A stretch of 64,000 nt of DNA. Origin: M0108 sp937862735 (GTDB lineage Bacteria > Pseudomonadota > Gammaproteobacteria > Chromatiales > Chromatiaceae). The stretch is taken from positions 73,466 to 137,465 of the forward strand of contig CALMDH010000328.1 of NCBI GenBank assembly GCA_937862735.1. Direction: 5' to 3'. This document shows positions 29,818 through 39,141 of the stretch, in pieces; the first letter of the stretch is position 1; each line of letters opens with the position of its first letter. The notes under the pieces are model-generated. The model ran no database searches, was not told the origin of the DNA, and saw nothing but the letters and a program-made list of their open reading frames with translations. A program made the translations under genes and the position numbers.

Positions 29818-30543
29818 CTAAGCTTCGCGACCGCGCGGCAAGCGATCAACAGTCGCTTCAATCCAATCCTCGACGCGCTGATTTATTTCAGAGGCTCTTA
29901 AGCCCTTGGTCGGGATCGGGTCCCCGACAACCAGATCGATAACGCCTGGGTATTTCAGCAAACCCCGGCGACTCCAAAAGACACCGGCATTGTGCGCGAT
30001 GGGGAGAACGGGGTAGCCGGTTTTTTCCGCAAGCATGGCGCCACCCAGGTTGTATTTGATTCGCTCTCCGGGGGCAACGCGCGTCCCCTCAGGAAATATC
30101 ACCACCCACCGACCTGAATCCAACCACTTGCGGCCTTCATGCAGAAGTTTTTTGATGGATTGACGCCCTGCCTTGCGGTCGAGAGCGATGGGATCGAACG
30201 CCGCCATTCCCCAGCCAAAAAAAGGGATCCAGAGCAGTTCACGTTTAATGACCCACGTCGTTTGCGGCGGCAAAAGGCCACGCAGGGCGATGGTTTCCCA
30301 AGCCGAAGAATGCTTGCTCAGGACAATACAATTATCGCTGGGGATCTTGTCGAAACCGTGCAGGCGATATCTAAGACGGCAGATAAGCCCAAGGGCCTCC
30401 AGATTGAGGCGGCCCCAGAGATTGCCCAACCTGGCCAAGGTTCCGAACGGGATTAGCCACTTGAGCAGGTAAAAGAGCGGCGCCATGACCATCGTGGTCA
30501 GGCTGAGAAAAAGAAGGTATAACAGGGATCTGACGAGAACCAT
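29818..30543 (-). CDS. plsC: 1-acyl-sn-glycerol-3-phosphate acyltransferase (PlsC family)
   Basis: This 241-aa membrane-associated enzyme family transfers an acyl chain to lysophosphatidic acid to make phosphatidic acid. An N-terminal hydrophobic region is followed by the catalytic block SKHSSAWETIAL, in which the usual HX4D is HX4E, and by IFPEGTRVAPGE, the substrate-binding motif. It lies 15 bp downstream of gmhB in the glyQ-glyS-gmhB-plsC order also seen in Pseudomonas. The exact acceptor could differ from lysophosphatidic acid. Confidence 0.87.
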   Translation of the reverse strand: MVLVRSLLYLLFLSLTTMVMAPLFYLLKWLIPFGTLARLGNLWGRLNLEALGLICRLRYRLHGFDKIPSDNCIVLSKHSSAWETIALRGLLPPQTTWVIKRELLWIPFFGWGMAAFDPIALDRKAGRQSIKKLLHEGRKWLDSGRWVVIFPEGTRVAPGERIKYNLGGAMLAEKTGYPVLPIAHNAGVFWSRRGLLKYPGVIDLVVGDPIPTKGLRASEINQRVEDWIEATVDRLPRGREA

Positions 30544-30558
30544 TTGCGTGGGGAGGAA

Positions 30559-31104
30559 TTATGTGGCCAGAAGGTGATCCGCCACCTCGGCCAGATCGGC
30601 GTAGACCGGTATACCCAGGCTGATAAGTTCGTCCGCATGGTCAGCCAGGGTACGAAGGCCCTTGCCGCTACGCACTAAAATGGGTGAGGCACTGACCGCC
30701 AAAGCTGACTCTAGGTCACGCCAAGCATCTCCAATGCAAGGCACGCCGTGGAGGCTGATCTGTAGGCGGCTGGCGATTTCATGCAGAAGTCCGGGAAGAG
30801 GCTTCCGGCAAAAACAGTGTGCGTCAGGGGTATGGGGACAGAAAAAAATGGCCTCAATCTGACAGCCCAGGCTGGCAAGTTCGCGAACCATCTTGCGGTG
30901 GATGGCGTTCAGGTCATCAATGGTCAACAAATGCCGTCCCAGGCCGGACTGATTACTGGCAATAGCCAGACGAAAACCGCCCTGGTAGAGGCGGGCCATG
31001 GCCTCCAGACTCCCTGGAATCGGGCTCCACTCCGCGACTGACTTGATATAGGCGTCAGAATCCTGATTGATCACGCCGTCACGATCAAGAATAAGGAGCT
31101 TCAT
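30559..31104 (-). CDS. gmhB: D-glycero-beta-D-manno-heptose-1,7-bisphosphate 7-phosphatase
   Basis: GmhB (181 aa) is a HAD-family phosphatase in the ADP-heptose pathway for the lipopolysaccharide inner core. The nucleophile motif is LILDRDGVINQD. The structural zinc site is FFCPHTPDAHCFCRKP, and the fourth HAD motif is IGDAWRDLESA. These three together are specific for GmhB and close relatives. It lies 43 bp downstream of glyS. Confidence 0.93.
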   Translation of the reverse strand: MKLLILDRDGVINQDSDAYIKSVAEWSPIPGSLEAMARLYQGGFRLAIASNQSGLGRHLLTIDDLNAIHRKMVRELASLGCQIEAIFFCPHTPDAHCFCRKPLPGLLHEIASRLQISLHGVPCIGDAWRDLESALAVSASPILVRSGKGLRTLADHADELISLGIPVYADLAEVADHLLAT

Positions 31105-31147
31105 GGATGCTCAAAGGGCTGAAGGGGCAGATTCCCAGTGACGATGA

Positions 31148-33229
31148 TCAACTAATAGGCTGTAGCCGAGAAATATCCGCGATACCGAGGAAGAGGCCTT
31201 CGAGACGGGCAAGCAGCGCCAGACGGTTGGCGCGAATCTTCTCATCATCAGCCAAGACCATCACCTGGTCGAAGAAGGCGTCAACCTCGGGGCGCAGTCC
31301 AGCAAGCAGTTTTAGCGCGGCGCCGTATTCTTTGGTGACAAGGTGGTGGGTAGCAAGCGGGGCCAACTCATCGAGCCGCGCTGCCAAAGCTCCCTCGGCG
31401 GGATCGACAAGGAGGTCGCCGCGCACCTCGCCATGCGTGATTTCGCCAGACTTTTTGAGAATGTTGCGCGTGCGCTTGTTGGCAACCGCAAGGGCATCTG
31501 CCTCTGGAAGGCGCTTGAAATCCTGAACCGCCAACATCCGCCGGTAGAGGTCAGTGGGGTAATGACCGCCAACCGCGAGAACCGCTTCAACGACGTCACC
31601 AGACAGGTCCTGGTCCTGGCAGTAACTTTTGAACCGCTCGAGAATGTAATCGAAAACCTCGCTCGCGGCGGAAGTCGCATCGATCTTGCCGCGCAGCTCC
31701 TGGGCGGTGAACTCCAAGAGGTCACGGAGGTTGAGTTCCAAGGGCGTCTCGATAAGCAGGCGCAGTACGCCGATGGCGGCGCGACGCAAGGCGTAGGGAT
31801 CCTTGACGCCCGTGGGTCGCAGACCAATCGCAAAAATACCCACCAGGCTGTCCAGACGCTCGGCAAGGGCAAGGATGCGGCCGCATTCGCTAGCGGGCAA
31901 GCGATCACCGGCATGACGGGGCAGGTACTGTTCTTCCATGGCGGCGCATACCGCCGGATCTTCGCCCGAATTCTGGGCGTAATAGCGACCCATGATGCCC
32001 TGCAGCCCAGCGAATTCGAAGATCATGGCGGTCATCAGGTCGCACTTGGCTAAGTGCGCGGCGCGAGCCACCAGTTCTTCATCATAATCGAGCAGGCCAG
32101 CCAAATAGCGCCCGATTTGCCCCACACGCAGGGACTTTTCCGCCAGGGTACCCAACTGATCCTGAAAGACGACGGATGTCAGACGCTCGGCGAAGGCGGA
32201 CAAAGGCTGCTTTAGGTCTTGAGACCAAAAGAAGGCGGCGTCCGCAAAGCGGGGCCGAATGACCCGTTCGTTGCCAGCCCTGACCTGTGAGGGGTCAAGA
32301 CTCTCGATATTGGCGATGGTGATAAAGCTGGGCAGGAGCGCCCCGTCTGGTGAGTGGAGGGGAAAATACTTTTGGTTTTTCCGCATGGTTTCGATCAGTA
32401 CCTCGGGAGGGACCTCGAGATACCGTGCATCGAACCCTCCCAGGAGGGCGCGTGGCCATTCGCACAAGGCGGTGACCTCATCCAGCAAATCGGCGTCTAT
32501 CATCGCCTCCCCGCCGGCCTCTGCCGCCAAAGTAACCACCTGATTTCGGATCAGCTCGCGCCGCCGGGCGAAGTCGGGCTCGACGCGACCGGTCTCCCGC
32601 AGTAACTCATCATAGTCACCGGGATCGGTGAGACGGATGGGACCTGGGCGATGAAAGCGATGGCCAAAGGTATCGCGGCCGGTAGGCACCCCAAGCACGT
32701 TACCAGGGACTAGGTCGCTCCCAAACAGCAAGACCACCCAGTGCACGGGTCGGACAAACTCCTCCTCGCGCTCACCCCAGCGCATGCGCTTGGGTATGGG
32801 CAGGCCGACAAGCGTCCGTTCGATCAGGGGGATCAGCAGCTCTGAGGTCGGCCGACCAGGCTGGAATTGGCGCACCATCAGCCATGCACCCTTGGGGGAG
32901 TCCTCTCGCGCCACGGAGGTAATGTCGACCCCACAGGCGCGGGCAAAACCCAAGGCGGCGGGGGTTGGCTGTCCTTGAGCATCGAAGGCGGACTGTACGG
33001 TGGGGCCTTTGCGCACGATCTCCTGATCAGGCTGGCTCGTCGTAAGTGACCTAACGCGCAGCGCAAGCCGGCGGGGGCTGGCAAAACGCTCGATGGTGTC
33101 GTAACTCAGTTGATGCTGAAAAAGTTGAGTGGCGAAGCCCTCCGCCAAGGCGATGGATAGACGATCCAGGGCGGTTGGCGGCAGTTCCTCGGTGCCGATC
33201 TCAAACAGCAGATCATTTCTGTCGGCCAT
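31148..33229 (-). CDS. glyS: Glycyl-tRNA synthetase beta subunit
   Basis: GlyS (693 aa) is the tRNA-binding beta subunit of the tetrameric alpha2-beta2 bacterial glycyl-tRNA synthetase. It starts MADRNDLLFEIGTEELPP, the family N-terminus. An in-frame extension of 67 codons upstream lies over the end of glyQ and is not used. Conserved blocks include MRKNQKYFPLH and the C-terminal anticodon-binding region with RLALLARLEGLF. It starts 10 bp after the glyQ stop. Confidence 0.97.
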   Translation of the reverse strand: MADRNDLLFEIGTEELPPTALDRLSIALAEGFATQLFQHQLSYDTIERFASPRRLALRVRSLTTSQPDQEIVRKGPTVQSAFDAQGQPTPAALGFARACGVDITSVAREDSPKGAWLMVRQFQPGRPTSELLIPLIERTLVGLPIPKRMRWGEREEEFVRPVHWVVLLFGSDLVPGNVLGVPTGRDTFGHRFHRPGPIRLTDPGDYDELLRETGRVEPDFARRRELIRNQVVTLAAEAGGEAMIDADLLDEVTALCEWPRALLGGFDARYLEVPPEVLIETMRKNQKYFPLHSPDGALLPSFITIANIESLDPSQVRAGNERVIRPRFADAAFFWSQDLKQPLSAFAERLTSVVFQDQLGTLAEKSLRVGQIGRYLAGLLDYDEELVARAAHLAKCDLMTAMIFEFAGLQGIMGRYYAQNSGEDPAVCAAMEEQYLPRHAGDRLPASECGRILALAERLDSLVGIFAIGLRPTGVKDPYALRRAAIGVLRLLIETPLELNLRDLLEFTAQELRGKIDATSAASEVFDYILERFKSYCQDQDLSGDVVEAVLAVGGHYPTDLYRRMLAVQDFKRLPEADALAVANKRTRNILKKSGEITHGEVRGDLLVDPAEGALAARLDELAPLATHHLVTKEYGAALKLLAGLRPEVDAFFDQVMVLADDEKIRANRLALLARLEGLFLGIADISRLQPIS

Positions 33230-33239
33230 TGTCTGTACC

Positions 33240-34163
33240 TCAGTCAGCGGTCGGCATGGCCGATGGCAACATGGGGAAGCCCAGGGCCTCCCGACGATCA
33301 TGGTAGGCCTGAGCGACGGCCCGGGCGAGGGCGCGTACCCGCAGGATGAAGCGCTGTCGTTCAGTGACCGAGATGGCGCTGCGGGCATCCAACAAATTGA
33401 AGGTGTGGGAGGCCTTGAGAACCTGCTCATAGGCCGGCAGGGGGAGGTCTTGGCTGATCAGGTGCTGGCTCTGCTGTTCGCAGTGGTCGAATTGGCGGAA
33501 CAGGGCCTCAACGGCGGCATGCTCGAAGTTGTAAGCCGACTGTTCCACCTCATTCTGGTGAAAGACATCCCCATAGGTCACCTCCCGGCCAGCACTACGG
33601 GTCCAGGTCAGGTCGAATACTGACTCCACCCCTTGGAGGTACATGGCGATTCTTTCGAGTCCGTAGGTAATCTCGCCGGTAACGGGCCGGCAATCCAGAC
33701 CGCCGACCTGCTGAAAATAGGTGAACTGGGTGACCTCCATGCCGTTGAGCCAGACTTCCCAGCCCAGGCCCCAGGCGCCCAGGGTGGGGGATTCCCAGTT
33801 GTCCTCCACGAAGCGTATGTCATGCACCAAGGGATCGATTCCCAAGGCGCGCAAGGATTGCAGATATAGGTCTTGAATATCTATGGGTGATGGCTTGAGG
33901 ACCACCTGATACTGGTAATAATGCTGAAGACGGTTGGGGTTCTCGCCGTAGCGGCCGTCGGTTGGTCGCCGCGAAGGCTGGACATAGGCGCTGCGCCAGG
34001 GTTCAGGGCCAATGGCGCGGAGGAAGGTGGCGGGATGAAAAGTCCCCGCCCCAACTTCCATGTCATAGGGCTGCAGGATGACGCAGCCCTGTTCCGCCCA
34101 AAACCGCTCCAGGGCGAAGATCAGGCCCTGAAAGGTCGTTACGTCGTCATTCGCACCGGCCAA
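33240..34163 (-). CDS. glyQ: Glycyl-tRNA synthetase alpha subunit
   Basis: GlyQ (307 aa from this start) is the catalytic alpha subunit. Conserved blocks include TFQGLIFALERFWAEQGC, QPSRRPTDGRYGENPNRL and YGDVFHQNEVEQS. The frame is open for 82 more codons upstream. I chose the TTG at 34163 because AGAGGAG lies at ideal spacing and the resulting length matches E. coli (303 aa). An ATG at 34181 is the alternative. A likely -10 box (TATACT, minus strand, 34210-34205) upstream rules out the longer form. Confidence 0.95.
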   Translation of the reverse strand: MAGANDDVTTFQGLIFALERFWAEQGCVILQPYDMEVGAGTFHPATFLRAIGPEPWRSAYVQPSRRPTDGRYGENPNRLQHYYQYQVVLKPSPIDIQDLYLQSLRALGIDPLVHDIRFVEDNWESPTLGAWGLGWEVWLNGMEVTQFTYFQQVGGLDCRPVTGEITYGLERIAMYLQGVESVFDLTWTRSAGREVTYGDVFHQNEVEQSAYNFEHAAVEALFRQFDHCEQQSQHLISQDLPLPAYEQVLKASHTFNLLDARSAISVTERQRFILRVRALARAVAQAYHDRREALGFPMLPSAMPTAD

Positions 34164-34452
34164 GGACCGTCTCCTCTGCATTGCCGTAGCTGAAAAGGGG
34201 GTAAAGTATAGCCCTTGCGCTGGGTTGTTCGCCATCGCCAGCCAATCGACTTGGCCATGGTTGCAAGGATTCTCTACGCGACAAGGAGGTCCCTTGGAAG
34301 GAAGGGCTACTTGGGTGCCTATCGTCCCCTTGGGATCCCTTGCGGCCCCTTGGGTGTGGTAGTAGGACTGCTTTTGGCTGGGTGGGGTCGCTGACCGGCG
34401 GCGCTTCATGATCGCGCGGTTTGCGAATGTGAGATGGCCTGTATTTGCTAAC

Positions 34453-34471
34453 GCGCACTATTTTAGTGCGC
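34453..34471. promoter_or_regulatory. NtrC-binding palindrome upstream of glnA
   Basis: GCGCACTATTTTAGTGCGC is a perfect palindrome with 8-bp arms. Its core GCAC-N7-GTGC is the enterobacterial NtrC consensus. It lies about 200 bp upstream of the sigma-54 promoter, an enhancer-like distance. ntrC is encoded 3 kb downstream. Confidence 0.75.
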
Positions 34472-34652
34472 TAAACTCTCGGCATGCCCTAGTAGGTGGC
34501 ACGCAACCCTAGGGTATCTCGCGACTAGGACGGGCCTGGTCCTCAAAAGCCACGGCCAACCCGGCAGATGCCTGAGTCTGCTTTTCTCCTTTGCAGGTAG
34601 ACAGTGAAACAAGTGCGCTATCGTGCCGCAACCTAAGGATTCAGCCTAATCC

Positions 34653-34670
34653 TTGGCATGCGATCTGCAT
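34653..34670 (+). promoter_or_regulatory. Sigma-54 promoter of glnA
   Basis: TTGGCATGCGATCTGCAT has the invariant GG (34655-34656) and GC (34667-34668) exactly 10 bp apart and differs from the -24/-12 consensus TTGGCACG-N4-TTGCA at two positions. The predicted start is near 34680, about 110 bp ahead of the glnA ATG. Confidence 0.75.
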
Positions 34671-34789
34671 TTGTTATTCCAGGTCCGCCAACGCGGCACG
34701 CTCAGGATAGGCATCGCTCCCGCGAGCCGACTCTCGTGGCACCCGTTAACCCCTTACCTCATTCCCTTCCCCTCGACCGGAGACCCCAC

Positions 34790-36196
34790 ATGCCTTCCAA
34801 CGTTATGAACATGATCAAGGACCACGAGGTCAAGTTCGTTGACCTGCGCTTCACCGATACCCGCGGCAAGGAGCAGCATGTCTCCATGCCCGTCAACCTG
34901 GTGGATGACGACTTCTTCACCGAGGGCAAAATGTTCGACGGTTCCTCCATCGCCGGTTGGAAGGGCATCCAGGAATCCGACATGGTGCTCATGCCCGAGG
35001 CGGCCACGGCCGTCATGGATCCCTTCGCCGATGAAAAAACCCTGATTCTTCGCTGCGATATTCTCGAGCCCAACACCATGCAGGGCTACGAGCGCGATCC
35101 CCGCTCCCTGGGTAAGCGCGCCGAGGCCTACCTCAAGTCCACGGGGATCGCGGATTCGGCCTACTTCGGGCCGGAGCCGGAGTTCTTCATTCTCGACGAT
35201 GTTCGGTGGGGCGCCAGCATGGCGGGGTGTTTCTACAAAGTGGATTCCCAAGAGGCGGAATGGAACTCGGAGCGGGCCTACGAGGATGGTAACTTTGGCC
35301 ATCGCCCGGGCATCAAGGGCGGTTACTTCCCGGTTCCCCCGGTTGATTCCCTGAACGACCTGCGGGCGGCCATGTGTCTGGCCTTGGAAGAGATGGGGGT
35401 GCCAGTCGAGGTCCATCACCATGAGGTGGCGACCGCCGGACAGTGCGAGATCGGCACCAAGTTCAGCACGCTGGTGCAACGCGCCGACTGGGTCCAGATC
35501 CAAAAGTACGCGATCTGGAATGTTGCCCACGCTTATGGCAAGACCGTTACCTTCATGCCCAAGCCGCTGGTCGGTGACAATGGCAGCGGGATGCATTGCC
35601 ATATGTCCCTGGCGAAGGAGGGTCAGAACCTTTTCACCGGCGACAAATACGGCGGTCTGTCAGATATCGCCCTCTACTACATTGGCGGTATCATCAAGCA
35701 TGCCCGGGCACTGAATGCCTTTACCAACGCCTCCACCAACTCCTACAAGCGCCTGGTGCCGGGCTTCGAGGCGCCGGTCATGCTCGCCTATTCGGCCCGC
35801 AACCGCTCCGCCTCCATCCGCATCCCTCATGTTAGTAACCCCAAGGGTCGCCGCATCGAGGTGCGGTTCCCGGATGCCACCGGCAACCCCTATCTGGCCT
35901 TCGCCGCCATGATGATGGCCGGTCTGGATGGTATCCAGAACAAGATCCACCCGGGTGATCCCATGGACAAGGATCTCTACGATCTGCCGCCGGAGGAAGA
36001 GAAGACGATCCCCACCGTCTGCCATGCCCTGGATCAGGCCTTGGATTGCCTGGATCAGGACCGGGAGTTCCTGACCGCTGGCGGGGTCTTCAGCAACGAT
36101 CTGATCGATGCCTATATTGCCCTGAAAATGCAGGAGGTGACCCAGTTGCGCATGACGACCCATCCCATCGAGTTTGATCTTTACTACAGCCTCTGA
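34790..36196 (+). CDS. glnA: Glutamine synthetase type I
   Basis: GlnA (468 aa) makes glutamine from glutamate, ammonia and ATP in a dodecamer. The start MPSNVMNMIKDHEVKFVDLR follows CCGGAGACC and aligns with E. coli GlnA. The signature FDGSSIAGWKGIQESDM, the ATP region KPLVGDNGSGMHCHMS and the adenylylation site DLYDLPPEE are present. The modified tyrosine falls at residue 397, the same number as in E. coli, so control by GlnE adenylylation is expected. Transcription is likely under NtrC and sigma-54. Confidence 0.98.
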   Translation: MPSNVMNMIKDHEVKFVDLRFTDTRGKEQHVSMPVNLVDDDFFTEGKMFDGSSIAGWKGIQESDMVLMPEAATAVMDPFADEKTLILRCDILEPNTMQGYERDPRSLGKRAEAYLKSTGIADSAYFGPEPEFFILDDVRWGASMAGCFYKVDSQEAEWNSERAYEDGNFGHRPGIKGGYFPVPPVDSLNDLRAAMCLALEEMGVPVEVHHHEVATAGQCEIGTKFSTLVQRADWVQIQKYAIWNVAHAYGKTVTFMPKPLVGDNGSGMHCHMSLAKEGQNLFTGDKYGGLSDIALYYIGGIIKHARALNAFTNASTNSYKRLVPGFEAPVMLAYSARNRSASIRIPHVSNPKGRRIEVRFPDATGNPYLAFAAMMMAGLDGIQNKIHPGDPMDKDLYDLPPEEEKTIPTVCHALDQALDCLDQDREFLTAGGVFSNDLIDAYIALKMQEVTQLRMTTHPIEFDLYYSL

Positions 36197-36252
36197 TCCG
36201 CCGCGAGGGGACGGCAGCAGTTTCTGACGCTTTCCCGTCTTGGCGGCGCCGC

Positions 36253-36274
36253 AAACGCCCCGTAAGGGGCGTTT
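36253..36274 (+). terminator. Terminator hairpin after glnA
   Basis: AAACGCCCC pairs perfectly with GGGGCGTTT over a GTAA loop, about 57 bp after the glnA stop. The T-tract is only three bases, so termination may be partial and allow readthrough into ntrBC. Confidence 0.6.
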
Positions 36275-36482
36275 CCAACCCCATGCCCCTTGGTGAATCA
36301 TTCACACCAAGGCCCTGTCTTTACACGGCTGATGCAGCGAATAGGGCTTTTGGGGGGAAGGGGGCAATGGTGGTAAGGGAACGGCTTTACGGCTTAACCC
36401 GCCCCGTTGCTGGCAGTCCAGTTATGCCCACGACCCCGCTTGGGCGAGAACCACGGAACACGGGACTGCGCTTTTCCAACTC

Positions 36483-37604
36483 ATGCGGATTTTCCTGGCA
36501 CACCATGACCGGGCCCAGTTCATGAAGACGCTCAACATCCGCAAGGCCAGTCACGAGAAAAAGATTCTAGACAATCTAAACACCGCCGTTCTCCTGTTTG
36601 ACAAGGATCTACGTCTCATTCATATCAATCCGGCGGGCGAGATGCTCTTCGATGTCAGTGCCCGCTACGTCACGGGCGCCCAAGCCGCCGACCTTCTGGT
36701 CTGTCCCGATGACAGCGTCGACAGCCGCCTGCGCCAGGCGGCGCGGACCCGTCAGCCCTTTACCGAGCGCGAGATCAACATGGTGCTGGCAGATGGCCGC
36801 AATATCCGGGTCAACTGTACGGTGTTGCCCATCCACCAGTTCGGCGCCGAGGTGGAACTCCTGGTCGAGTTACATCAGGTCGACCGGCAGTTGCGCATTA
36901 ACCGCGAGGAACACCTGCTGTCCCAGCACCAGGCCACCCAGGCCCTGATCCGTGGCCTGGCCCACGAGATCAAGAATCCTCTCGGGGGGTTGCGAGGCGC
37001 CGCCCAGTTACTGGAGCAGGAACTGCCCGACCCCGCCCTACGGGAATACACTCGGATCATTATCGAAGAGGCCGACCGTCTCCAGACCCTCATGGACCGG
37101 ATGCTGGGCCCCAACCGTCTGCCCAATCCCCGTCTGGTCAATATTCATTTCCTCCTGGAGCGGGTGCGCGGGCTGATCCTGGCGGAGCACCCGACGGGGA
37201 CGGTCATCGAGCGGGACTATGACCCCAGTATCCCCGAGTTTCGCGCCGATCCGGACCGCCTGTTACAGGCCCTCCTCAACCTGGTGCGGAATGCGGCCAA
37301 TGCCGCCGGCAAGGGCGGACATATCGTCCTGCGGACCCGGGTGTTGCGTCAGTTCACCATGGGCGGGAAACGCCACCGCCTGGTACTGCGGGTCGAGATC
37401 CAGGATAACGGTCCCGGGGTGCCACCGGAGCTTCAGGAACGCATCTTTTTTCCGATGGTGACGGGCCAACCCGGCGGGACGGGGCTGGGCCTGCCCATTG
37501 CCCAGGAACTGGTCAATCAGCACGGCGGGCTGATCGAGTGCGAGAGCCGCCCGGGGGAGGGCCGCTTTTTTGTCTATCTGCCTTTGGAGATCCCGCATGA
37601 CTGA
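36483..37604 (+). CDS. ntrB: Nitrogen regulation sensor kinase NtrB
   Basis: NtrB (373 aa, also called GlnL) phosphorylates NtrC when nitrogen is short and is controlled by PII. An N-terminal PAS domain (about residues 25-125) is followed by the dimerisation and phospho-acceptor helix with His161 in LAHEIKNPLGGLRGAAQLL. The ATPase domain carries NLVRNAANAA and GPGVPPELQERIF. An alternative start is the ATG at 36522. It overlaps ntrC by 8 bp. Confidence 0.95.
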   Translation: MRIFLAHHDRAQFMKTLNIRKASHEKKILDNLNTAVLLFDKDLRLIHINPAGEMLFDVSARYVTGAQAADLLVCPDDSVDSRLRQAARTRQPFTEREINMVLADGRNIRVNCTVLPIHQFGAEVELLVELHQVDRQLRINREEHLLSQHQATQALIRGLAHEIKNPLGGLRGAAQLLEQELPDPALREYTRIIIEEADRLQTLMDRMLGPNRLPNPRLVNIHFLLERVRGLILAEHPTGTVIERDYDPSIPEFRADPDRLLQALLNLVRNAANAAGKGGHIVLRTRVLRQFTMGGKRHRLVLRVEIQDNGPGVPPELQERIFFPMVTGQPGGTGLGLPIAQELVNQHGGLIECESRPGEGRFFVYLPLEIPHD

Positions 37605-39027
37605 GACACCCAAGGTCTGGGTCATCGACGACGATCGTTCAATTCGCTGGGTCCTGGAGAGGGCCTTGCGCAAGGCCGAGATGGATGTCACCTGCTTTGC
37701 CGAGGGTGGTGGCGTCATGGCGGCCCTGGAGCGGGACCGGCCCGACGTCATCCTCTCGGATGTCCGCATGCCGGGTATTGATGGCCTGGAACTGCTGGCG
37801 CAGATCACGGCCCGCTACCCGCGCCTGCCCGTCATCATCATGACCGCCCACTCGGATCTGGACAGCGCCGTATCCGCCTTTCATGGTGGCGCCTTCGAGT
37901 ATCTGCCCAAGCCCTTCGATCTCGACGAGGCCGTCGCCCAGGTCCGCCGCGCCTGTCGTCATCAGGCCCGGGAGACCACCGCCCCAGTGGAACCCATGCC
38001 CCGCGGCGCCGAGATCATCGGTGAGGCCCCAGCCATGCAGGAGGTCTTCCGGGCCATCGGCCGCCTGGCCCGCTCCCAGATCACGGTGCTGATCAACGGT
38101 GAATCCGGTACCGGGAAGGAACTGGTGGCGCGGGCCCTGCACCGCCATAGCCCGCGCAGCACCAAGCCCTTCATCGCCCTGAACATGGCGGCCATCCCCC
38201 ATGACCTGTTGGAGTCCGAGCTGTTCGGCCACGAACGCGGCGCCTTCACCGGGGCCCAGACGCGGCGCGAGGGGCGCTTCGAGCAGGCCAACGGCGGTAC
38301 CCTGTTCCTCGATGAAATCGGCGACATGCCGGCGGATCTCCAGACCCGGCTACTGCGCGTCCTGGCCGATGGCGAGTTCTACCGGGTCGGCGGCCTGGCG
38401 CCCGTCAAGGTGGATACCCGCATCATTGCCGCCACCCACCAGCATCTGGAGGCCCTGGTCCAGCAAGGGCGCTTTCGCGAGGACCTGTTCCATCGCCTCA
38501 ACGTCATTCGCATCCACCTCCCGGCCCTGCGGGAGCGGCGGGAGGACATCCCGCTGCTCATGCGCCACTTCCTGGCCGCCGCCGCCACGGAGCTGCGCTG
38601 TGAGCCCAAGGTGCTCACCCCGGGCGCCGCCGAACACCTCGCCCGCCTCGATTGGCCGGGCAACGTCCGCCAACTGGAGAATACCGCGCGCTGGCTCACC
38701 GTGATGGCAGCGGGCAAGGAGATCCACGTCGAGGACTTGCCGCCCGAATTGGCCACGCCCGGCGAAGACCGGGGCGGCGAGGAGCAATGGCACGCGGCCC
38801 TGCGGCGCTGGGCGCGGGATCACCTCAAGGCAGGTCGCGCCGGTGGGTTGCTGGATCTGGCGCTGCCGGCGGTGGAACGTATCCTCATCGAGACCGCGCT
38901 GGAACAGACGGTGGGTCGGCGCCAGGACGCAGCCCGGCTCCTGGGCTGGGGCCGGAATACCTTGACGCGCAAAATCAAGGAATTGCGGATGGAAGTGGAG
39001 GATGGGCAAGGGGACGATGACGGCTGA
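37597..39027 (+). CDS. ntrC: Nitrogen regulation response regulator NtrC
   Basis: NtrC (476 aa, also called GlnG) is the sigma-54 activator of nitrogen genes. The receiver domain begins KVWVIDDDRSIRWVLERAL and has the phospho-acceptor Asp55 in LSDVRMPG. The AAA+ domain holds Walker A NGESGTGKELVARALH and the sigma-54 loop ERGAFTGAQ. A Fis-type helix-turn-helix ends the protein (RQDAARLLGWGRNTLTRKI). The ATG overlaps the end of ntrB. Its likely target is the palindrome upstream of glnA. Confidence 0.97.
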   Translation: MTETPKVWVIDDDRSIRWVLERALRKAEMDVTCFAEGGGVMAALERDRPDVILSDVRMPGIDGLELLAQITARYPRLPVIIMTAHSDLDSAVSAFHGGAFEYLPKPFDLDEAVAQVRRACRHQARETTAPVEPMPRGAEIIGEAPAMQEVFRAIGRLARSQITVLINGESGTGKELVARALHRHSPRSTKPFIALNMAAIPHDLLESELFGHERGAFTGAQTRREGRFEQANGGTLFLDEIGDMPADLQTRLLRVLADGEFYRVGGLAPVKVDTRIIAATHQHLEALVQQGRFREDLFHRLNVIRIHLPALRERREDIPLLMRHFLAAAATELRCEPKVLTPGAAEHLARLDWPGNVRQLENTARWLTVMAAGKEIHVEDLPPELATPGEDRGGEEQWHAALRRWARDHLKAGRAGGLLDLALPAVERILIETALEQTVGRRQDAARLLGWGRNTLTRKIKELRMEVEDGQGDDDG

Positions 39028-39141
39028 AATTCAAACGGATTTGACCCTTCAGCCCCGAGGAAGGGGCCCGAGGCATCTTGAACGTCGCGCCCTGAGCCCA
39101 ATCTCGGTAAAACCTTTCAATTCTTGTCCCAACAAACACCG

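Larger units (their letters stand above)
34164..34789. other. glyQ-glnA divergent intergenic region
   Basis: This 626-bp gap contains the glyQ -10 box at 34205-34210 (minus strand), an NtrC-type palindrome (34453-34471) and a sigma-54 promoter (34653-34670) for glnA. A 7-bp inverted repeat, AAGGATT/AATCCTT (34635-34654), touches the -24 element. No gene is visible. Between 34220 and 34440 I see only several CCCCTTGGG-like words. Confidence 0.6.

Noticed and set aside
34182..34409. A glyQ start far upstream, adding 76 or more codons
   Set aside because: The extension has no homology and contains the likely -10 box of the glyQ promoter.
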